Of a stretch of DNA of 64,000 nucleotides, positions 57,745-64,000 are shown piece after piece. The translations under genes were made by a program, and so were the position numbers. Numbering within the stretch: position 1 is the stretch's first letter; every line of letters starts with the position of its first letter. The stretch lies in contig NW_023605194.1 in the NCBI RefSeq assembly GCF_014898055.3, forward strand, positions 98,835,258 to 98,899,257, given 5' to 3'. A model generated the notes under the pieces. It was given only the letters and a program-made list of their open reading frames with translations, did no database searches and was not told the DNA's origin. The stretch comes from Talpa occidentalis. Lineage: Eukaryota > Chordata > Mammalia > Eulipotyphla > Talpidae.

Positions 57745-57960
57745 AATTAGCAATGATCATTCATTTATTGATTCTTCCAATACTTATAAATCTCTGTAGC
57801 TTTGTACTGAGCATGGTTAGGTATATAGCCAAGATTATGAATGAATTCTTACTTTCAATTTCCTTATACACCTATGTGACTATTTAGACAAGTAAACATA
57901 CAACTGCAGTATGAGTACAAAATGCTATAATCACTTTGGTTATAACATGGAGGGAAATTG
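57745..57960 (-). mobile_element. L2 LINE 3'-end fragment, antisense
   Basis: attcatttattgattcttcc aatacttataaatc, ctgagcatggttaggtatat agcc, ttcttactttcaatttcctt, gactatttagacaagtaaac and gtacaaaatgctataatcac follow the reverse of the L2 3' end. Confidence 0.55.
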
Positions 57961-58449
57961 TGTAACCAACCACTCTGTCCTTGGAGGATGTTCTCTTCTT
58001 ACAGTTTGCTAAGCCCTAAAGAATGACAGGCATTAGCCTGCTGTCCCTAAAAGGAAATAGTATTACATTGTACTGAGACGTCAGTGACCTAGTAATTCTG
58101 AATCACCATTTCACACTGCTTCATATTCTGGGATTATATACACACAAAATAAAGAATTAGATGAAACGATGCAATTGAGTTGTCAGAAGGTGGTATTAAT
58201 TCAGGTTACTGAAGAACATCATGAGTGTTCCTATATAATTTGACCAGTGATCAAATTTCAAATAGGTAATCAGTTTCTTATGTGGCTGGGTTCCTCATAC
58301 AACCTGTGATCGCTTTGCTGCTGTTTTTTGGCTTCCTGACACGTGGTGCCTCTCTGGTTCACTCTTATAGGATGCAGTGAGGTATCAGGGAATCTTTTAG
58401 GGAAGCTAGTAAATGTCCTTTCATCTTGACTTAAATGAAAAAATCATTA
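57961..58449. other. Unassigned sequence
   Basis: Nothing recognised. Confidence 0.5.
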
Positions 58450-58520
58450 CTATTAATTCATACATTTATTCAAAGTACATTTATTAAGCTTCAACAATGT
58501 GTCAAAAGCACAGTAAAGTT
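58450..58520 (-). mobile_element. MIR/L2 end scrap
   Basis: aattcatacatttattcaaa gtacatttattaagcttcaa caatgtgtcaaaagcacagt resembles '..ACATTTATTGAGCGCTTACTATGTGCCAGGCACTGT'. Confidence 0.4.
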
Positions 58521-59139
58521 CCTTAATGTTTTCTTACATAAATTTTAGGAATATTAATTAGCAATTCAGAAGTGGAGAGAATATTATGTAAATGTTGAAA
58601 ATTACTTACCCAGGTATCCTTTTCATCTATATGCCTAACTTGGGGTCCTGCAATTTTGCATATCTGGGAGCAGAGGCATGGCCTGTCTTTATTCTCAACT
58701 ATCTTTTCAAAGATGTTTGTATAGCAAATAGTCACAGAAGTTAGAGATGGTATCTCCCTCCAGAGCAAAGCTGGATTGTTTATCTGTCCTATAAAGTAAA
58801 GAAAATATCTCTGTCCAGGGCAAAGATCAGGTGCTGCACTTACTGCTTTTTATTTCACAGTTCCTGAAATGATGTTCTCTTCAGTGGCTTTTCTTCTGTT
58901 ATCTTTTTACTTATGGAAAAAATAAATATATGAAAGAATATTTTTTCTTAAAATGCATACCTATATGACAAATATGACAACAAATACTTGATACATGGTG
59001 ACAACCATGCCAGCTTGTGTTTTATCTTCCAGCTTGTATCAGTGAGTCGATGAGGCTATTTGAAGATTTAATTTTTATCTATGTATTTGAAATTGACTTT
59101 TTACAATGCCAGTGGACTGAGGAATTTGTGTCATATATT
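58521..59139. other. Unassigned sequence
   Basis: Nothing recognised. An 81-codon complement frame at 58523-58768 has no known motif. Confidence 0.5.
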
Positions 59140-60265
59140 TATTTTTTTATTTTTTTAATTTATTTTATTCAAGTGCCATTGGTTTATGTCCTTGTTAATT
59201 TTTTTGAAATACAGGATATCAACCCTCGGGTGCTGTCCCTGCAGCACACTCACACATAATCCTCTACATAGTCTATTGTGCTCTCCTCCCACAAGCTCTG
59301 GTCACCCTACCTCTTCACCCTTCTCATCCTTCCCCATGCCTCAGTTTTATGGTCAGTTTTCAAGGCTTAATTTTAAAGTTTGTCTTTTCTGAACCTTTAT
59401 TTGGTTTCTCTATATTCTACATAGAAGACTCGTATTTAACTTTCTCCTGCTCACTTCATTTAGCATAATCCCTTCCATTTCCATCCACATTGCCCCAAAT
59501 GGTATGAATTAATTTTTTTGATCACCGAGTAGTATTCCATTGTGAATACACACCACATATTCTTGATCCACGCATTTGATTTTGGACACTTAAGCTGTTT
59601 CATAGTTTGGCTGTTATAAATAGTGCTGTAATAAACATGGGAGAATGAGTTTCCTTTTGAATGAGTATATTTGTATTTTTAGGTAGCTACCAGGAAGGGG
59701 AATCCTGGATCTAACAGCAAATCCATTTTTAGTCTTTTGAGAAACCACCGTACTGCTTTCCATACCGGCTAGACCAGTCTACATTTCCACAAACAGTATA
59801 AGAGGTCTCCTCCTTCATGCCATCACCAGCACTCATTGTTTATGATCTTTTTCTTTTTTTTTTTTTTTAAGATTTATTTATTTATTTATACAAGCACTGG
59901 GTACAGTCAGAAGCACGGGAGGGTGAGAGGATTCACCAGAGCCCGAGCGGGGAGCAGAACAGGCAGAAGGACCAAAGTACACTGCTGAGGGGAGCAGCGG
60001 GCAGCAGGAGAGGTCTGCGCGCCATGTGGGACCCTCGCCAGTGGCCGGGGATCGAACCGGTGCTGCAGAGGCTGTGGGCAGCTTCTCAGCCCAGTGCTCA
60101 ACTGCTGCGCCACTGGGGAGGCCCCAAGTTTCTGGTCTTTTTCATATAGGCCATTCTCACTCCTGTGAGGTGGTATGCCACTGTTGTTTTGATTTGCATT
60201 TCCCTGATGATAAGTGATGATGAACATTTCTTCATGTGCCTATTGGCCATCTGTATGTCTTTTAA
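59140..60265 (-). mobile_element. L1 fragment: 3' UTR plus ORF2 end, interrupted by a SINE
   Basis: Starts with the reversed A-tail (tttatttttttaatttattt), then a 3' UTR containing accctcgggtgctgtccctg, then ORF2: cacttcatttagcataatcc, cttccatttccatccacatt g, gagtagtattccattgtgaa tac, gttataaatagtgctgtaat aaacatggg. After the SINE: ggccattctcactcctgtga ggtgg and atttgcatttccctgatgat aagtgatg. Frames are broken throughout. Confidence 0.85.
59854..60127 (-). mobile_element. tRNA-derived SINE, young subtype, inserted in L1
   Basis: Antisense: long T-run, AAGATTTATTTATTTATTTA, ACAAGCACTGGGTACAGTCA, and a head with reversed B box GGGGATCGAAC ending CACTGGGGAGGCCCC. The target duplication appears to be gtttatgatctttttc / gtttctggtctttttc, imperfect, so exact ends are uncertain by a few bases. 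Confidence 0.92.
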
Positions 60266-61229
60266 TCTGTAGAGACTCTTTACTGTTTCATAGAAAAGAG
60301 ACAGATTAATACCAGACAGTATTGTTTGATGATTGTGAAATACAAAGCAGGGCAAATCTTGTACCAAAATTATTTGCTGATAAAAGAAAAAGTCATTGTA
60401 TATGTTAATTATCTCTAGGAGTACAATAATCAAGTAATATATATTGGAAGAATTAAAACCGATGTCCGGGGCAATTTAGTTTCGTGTTTTCTGTGGTAAG
60501 CTGCTCTGGCTTTATTTAGATCAGCCCTTAGATGATAAAGGAATCCAACATGTTCCACTAATTCATAGATGCACAGTCTGAAGGAGGAGCTCCCAGTCCA
60601 GAGGGAACAGTGAAGTATTTTATGGGAAAGCCTCTGTTTGCTATGTGCAATAACGACAGCCTTTTTGGCCTTTTTTCATATTTGTGGTTTGAGAGAGTCC
60701 ATAAATTTCCATAGCCAAAGTACTCCTTTGTGAAACATGTTTTAGAATAAGTGCTGTGAAGCTATAGCTGCAAGAAATTTATGTTGACCTTCAAATATGA
60801 AAAATAACATGAAACAGGAACAATGTATAAATTTTAATTGGCAATCTCAGTTTTCTGTTCCTTAATTAACAACTTTTATTCTAGATTTTTGTTTTATAAA
60901 TACAGATGTAAAAATGTTCACAGAGTGAGCTTATAAAGTCATTTATCTCCTTGGGATGTATGGAAGAAATCAGAAATACAATCATTCACCTTCTCTGAGT
61001 GAAATTTTAATTACTGTGTATAAGCTGCCAAAGATAAAAGCTTGGAAACAATTATTACTAAAACATACATAACAAAGTTCTCCAAATTGTGACCAGACAA
61101 GATATTGATGTCCTTTTTCTCTTTTCACATGATGCCCTCTAACCCCCTGGGCTTTGAAACTTGCTTATCCATGGTGTTTGAGAAACAGGCTAATTATACT
61201 AAACACTATGAAGTCAGAAAAATAAATTG
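60266..61229. other. Unassigned sequence between two L1 remnants
   Basis: No family recognised. cattcatagatgcacagtct-like text near 60562-60600 is unplaced. Confidence 0.45.
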
Positions 61230-61260
61230 AACTTTTTATTTTAATGGAGGTAATTTTGAC

Positions 61261-61312
61261 TTACAACATTATATGGTGTATGTCACTTACAACATCTTCA
61301 GGTGTATGTCAC
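61261..61312. repeat. 26-bp tandem duplication in L1 3' UTR
   Basis: Units at 61261-61286 and 61287-61312 both start ttacaacat and end ggtgtatgtcac; they differ only in the middle. Confidence 0.88.
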
Positions 61313-61641
61313 TATACCACACTGACCACCAAATCAGCCACAGTCCTCCATCAGGGTCCCTTATGCCCTCTCTTTACTTGGCCCTCTCCCCACTAGTCCC
61401 CCTCTGGTAGCCTCAGTTGTACAGTCAGATTTCTGGGATTTGTTGTTGTTTTGGTTTTATCTAACCCTTTGTTTTGTTTCTCCATGTTATACATATGAGT
61501 GAAACCATCCAATATTTGTCTGTCTTTATTTTTGTTCTTCATTGTTTCTCTTGCTGTTGAAGATGAATTCATAAAACATTGCTGAACTGATGATGAAATG
61601 GGTGAGCTATGTTTTTGTCTATGTATTTTATGGTTTCAGCT

Positions 61642-61916
61642 CTTTTTTTTTTTTTAAAGATTTATTTATTTATTTATTTATACAAGCACTGGGTACTGCC
61701 AGAAGCGCCGTAAGGTGAGAGAATTCACCAGAGCCAGAGTGGGGAATGGAACAGACAGACTGATGAAGTACACTACTGAGGGGAGCAGCGGGTGGCAGGA
61801 GAGGTCTGCGCACCATGTGGGACCCTCGCCTGGCGGCTGGGGATTGAACTGGCGCTGCAGAGGCTGTGAGCAGCTTCGCAATCCAGTGCTCAACCACTGC
61901 GCCACCGGGGAGGCCC
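61642..61916 (-). mobile_element. tRNA-derived SINE, young subtype, inserted in L1
   Basis: Antisense: T-run, AAAGATTTATTTATTTATTT, ACAAGCACTGGGTACTGCCA, body GGGAGCAGCGGGTGGCAGGA, and a head ending TGCGCCACCGGGGAGGCCC. Perfect target duplication atggtttcagct lies at 61630-61641 and 61917-61928. Confidence 0.95.
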
Positions 61917-62864
61917 ATGGTTTCAGCTTTTATAACCAAGTCTTTTATCCATTTGAGTTAATTTTTGTTTATGGTGTGAGATAATGGTCAAATTTCATAT
62001 TTTGCATATGGCTGTCCAGTTTTTTCAACACCATTTATTAAGGAGACTTTCCTTTCTCTATTGCATATGCTTGACTCCTTTGTTGTAGATTAACTTCCTT
62101 AAATGTGTAGATTTATTTCCATACTTAGAATTCCATTCCACTGGTCTGTTTTTGTTTCAGTGACATATTGTTTTGAGTATTATAGCTTTGTAGTATAGTT
62201 TGAAGTCTGGTAGTGGGATACTGCTGTTCTTCCTCTTTGTTGTCATGATTGCTATGGCTATTTTGGGTCTTCATGTTTCTAAATGAATTCAGTAATGTTT
62301 GTTCTGTTTCTTTGAAAAATGTTATAGATAGGTTACATTGATCCATATATTGCTTTGGGAAGGATGACCATTTTAAACAATTTTAGTTCTCCAGTTGATG
62401 AGCAGGGAATATCTTTCCATTTATTTGTGTCTCATTTATATCTTTTTAACAGTGTCTTCTGATTTTCATGGTACAGATTCTTCACTTACTTTGTAAAGTT
62501 TTCTTCTAGGTATTTAACTCTTTTTGATGCAATTGTAAACAGGATTGTTTTCTTGATTTCTCCCCCTTCTAGCTATTCACAACTGATATTTTGTAATTGA
62601 TTCTGTCACCTGCCACTTTATTATACTGATTTGTTGTTATTGTTGTCCATTTGTTTTAGTGGAGCTTGTAGGGTTTTCTATGAATATTATCAAGTTATCT
62701 GAAAATAATAATAATTTTACTTCTTCTTTTCCAATTTGGATATCTAATTGCTCTAGCTAAGGCCTCCAGTACTTTATTGAATAGTGGTGAAAGTGACATC
62801 CTTTTCTTGTGCCAGATCTTATTACAAACACTTTCATTTTTTCACAATTAAGAATGATGTTTGA

Positions 62865-63111
62865 GGGCCTCCCCGGTGGCACAGCGGTTGAGCACTGGTT
62901 GCGAAGCTGCCCGCAGCCTCTGCAGCGCCAGTTCGATCCCCGGCTGCTTCCCGGCCACTGGAGGAGGGTCCCACATGGCGCGCAGACCTCTCCTGCCACC
63001 CGCTGCTTCCCTCAGCAGTGTGCTTCGATCCTTCTGCCTGCTCTGCTCCCTGCTCAGGCTCTGGTGAATTCTCTCACCCTCCCGCGCTTGTGACTGTATC
63101 CAGTGCTTGAA

Positions 63112-63154
<43 letters not shown>

Positions 63155-63241
63155 ATCTTAAAAAAAATAATAACAGCAACAGACATTTAGCATTTACTCA
63201 CTATGTGCCTCCAAAGTTATATATATTAAAAAAAAAAAAAA
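62865..63241 (+). mobile_element. tRNA-derived SINE, young subtype, with 3'-transduced sequence
   Basis: SINE body 62865-63108 (head GGGCCTCCCCGGTGGCACAG, B box GTTCGATCC), tail (ATAA)n to about 63157, then ATCTTAAAAAAAATAA. About 57 bp of non-SINE sequence follow (63171-63227, taacagcaacagacatttag ... gccaaaagttat-like), and then a second A-run (63228-63241). The perfect target duplication agaatgatgtttga (62851-62864 and 63242-63255) encloses everything, so SINE and extra sequence arrived together. Confidence 0.93.
63109..63157. repeat. (AAAT)n microsatellite in a SINE tail
   Basis: About twelve uninterrupted aaat units; likely length-variable. Confidence 0.93.
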
Positions 63242-63256
63242 AGAATGATGTTTGAA

Positions 63257-64000
63257 ATCTGGCAGAAAATTTACCAGCAACAAAAGAGAACTGGATTTCC
63301 AGAATTTAAATGTTATAAATCCAAAAATATATATTATAAAAATTAAGCCTTTATGTTACATAAAATATCAACTGTAAATGCAGTAAACGTGATTAAAAAG
63401 TCAATAAGTTATAAATAATAATGCATATGTGTCTAATCAGGAAAATAAAAAATGATATGAGTATTTAAATACAGGCAGCATAATTCCAGGAACTCTTTCC
63501 ATGGGTAATGGAATTGCTCATAAACTAAACAGAAAACAGTGAGACAAATCAGAGATGAAGAAGATGAAGTACCATGATCAACTATCAGCTGAAGGGCCAG
63601 GGATTGAGTCATCTGATAGATTCTAGAAACATGATAAGCAAGTCTGGCAGGAGCTACAGTCACAGAAGAGATGTTACTGGTTGCCAGGGACTTTGTTCAA
63701 GGCAGGGGCAGAATGCAGAGAGGGAAAGTGGGAAAGAAATCTGAGGAGAAACATTCAGGTCTAGAACATATTTAAAAGGAATATATAGTACACAGTCATT
63801 TAAAGAATGTTCACATTTTTCTTCCATTGAAAATATCTTTATTAACAAAATTTCTACATTCTCAAACTTCCCTTAAAATGTTGTCTTTTTGCTCTAACAG
63901 TACTGTGAAATTCAACGGAAACTTTGCTTCCTCTTAATTTTTTCAACCACATTTGTTTTTTCTCCCACAAAACTATAACTACTTAGCCTGAAGGTAGATA
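63257..64000. other. Unassigned sequence to the window end
   Basis: Nothing recognised after the L1 ends. Complement frames at 63433-63663 and 63660-63848 have no known motif. Confidence 0.5.

Larger units (their letters stand above)
61230..63256 (-). mobile_element. Old L1, antisense, with internal deletion and two SINEs inserted
   Basis: 3' UTR (ttttaatggaggtaattttg acttacaacattat) at 61240-61500 jumps near 61530 into ORF2, skipping the region usually between them. ORF2 text continues to 63256: atccatttgagttaattttt gtttatggtgtgag, caacaccatttatta, ttccactggtctg and tctagctaaggcctccagta c. The complement near 62750-62650 encodes the RT palm: QIGKEEVKLLLFSDNLIIFI, with FSDN (62694-62705) where active L1 has FADD, so a catalytic aspartate is lost. 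SINEs lie at 61642-61916 and 62865-63241. Confidence 0.85.

Overview
This window is AT-rich, non-coding eutherian mammal DNA and reads as a gene desert. I found no intact protein-coding gene, no credible exon, no tRNA, rRNA or snRNA gene, and nothing bacterial, plasmid-like or CRISPR-like. The mammalian assignment rests on the repeats: L1 fragments of several ages, MIR and L2 relics, MLT1-like and MLT2-like LTRs, MER5A-like hAT fossils and one decayed GAPDH retrocopy. A lineage-specific tRNA-derived SINE dominates, with 22 copies of about 230-300 bp whose head begins GGGCCTCCCCGGTGGCGCAG. It is not Alu, B1/B2, canine SINEC, horse ERE or the vespertilionid VES as I know them. A laurasiatherian host is likely; a rhinolophoid bat is my guess, but I cannot prove it from memory.

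Layout. 1-11.4 kb: mostly unique AT-rich DNA with three older SINEs, MIR/L2 relics and decayed LTRs. 11.4-19.4 kb: the densest repeat block. It holds a 1.2-kb antisense L1 with a 31-bp duplication, a very young SINE at 13.0 kb, an L1 inserted into an MLT2-like LTR, and an old L1 carrying both a younger L1 and a SINE. 19.4-26.2 kb: no SINE copies; a hAT fossil at 20.9 kb, an L2, an MLT1-like LTR and a long unassigned tract. 26.2-43.2 kb: scattered SINEs, many MIR/L2 relics, a good MLT1-like LTR at 29.9 kb, a rearranged L1 at 38.3-39.4 kb, and an LTR at 42.2-43.2 kb invaded by an L1 and then a SINE. 43.2-53 kb: SINE-poor, with the GAPDH pseudogene (44.85-45.67 kb), an old L1 piece, an unassigned GC/purine-rich block (47.15-47.64 kb) and a SINE copy that is only a tRNA head. 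53-64 kb: a tail-to-tail SINE pair, three antisense L1 remnants, and a SINE at 62.9 kb that carries extra non-SINE sequence inside its target duplications.

Function. No genes act together here. The content is a layered history: ancient MIR/L2/MER5A/MLT relics, then L1, then the SINE, which is presumably mobilised by L1 (A-rich tails, 8-18 bp target duplications). I found no undescribed functional system. The most checkable novelties are the SINE 3' transduction, the head-only SINE, the inverted SINE pair and the unassigned 47-kb block. Repeat family names are from memory of consensus sequences and were not searched.
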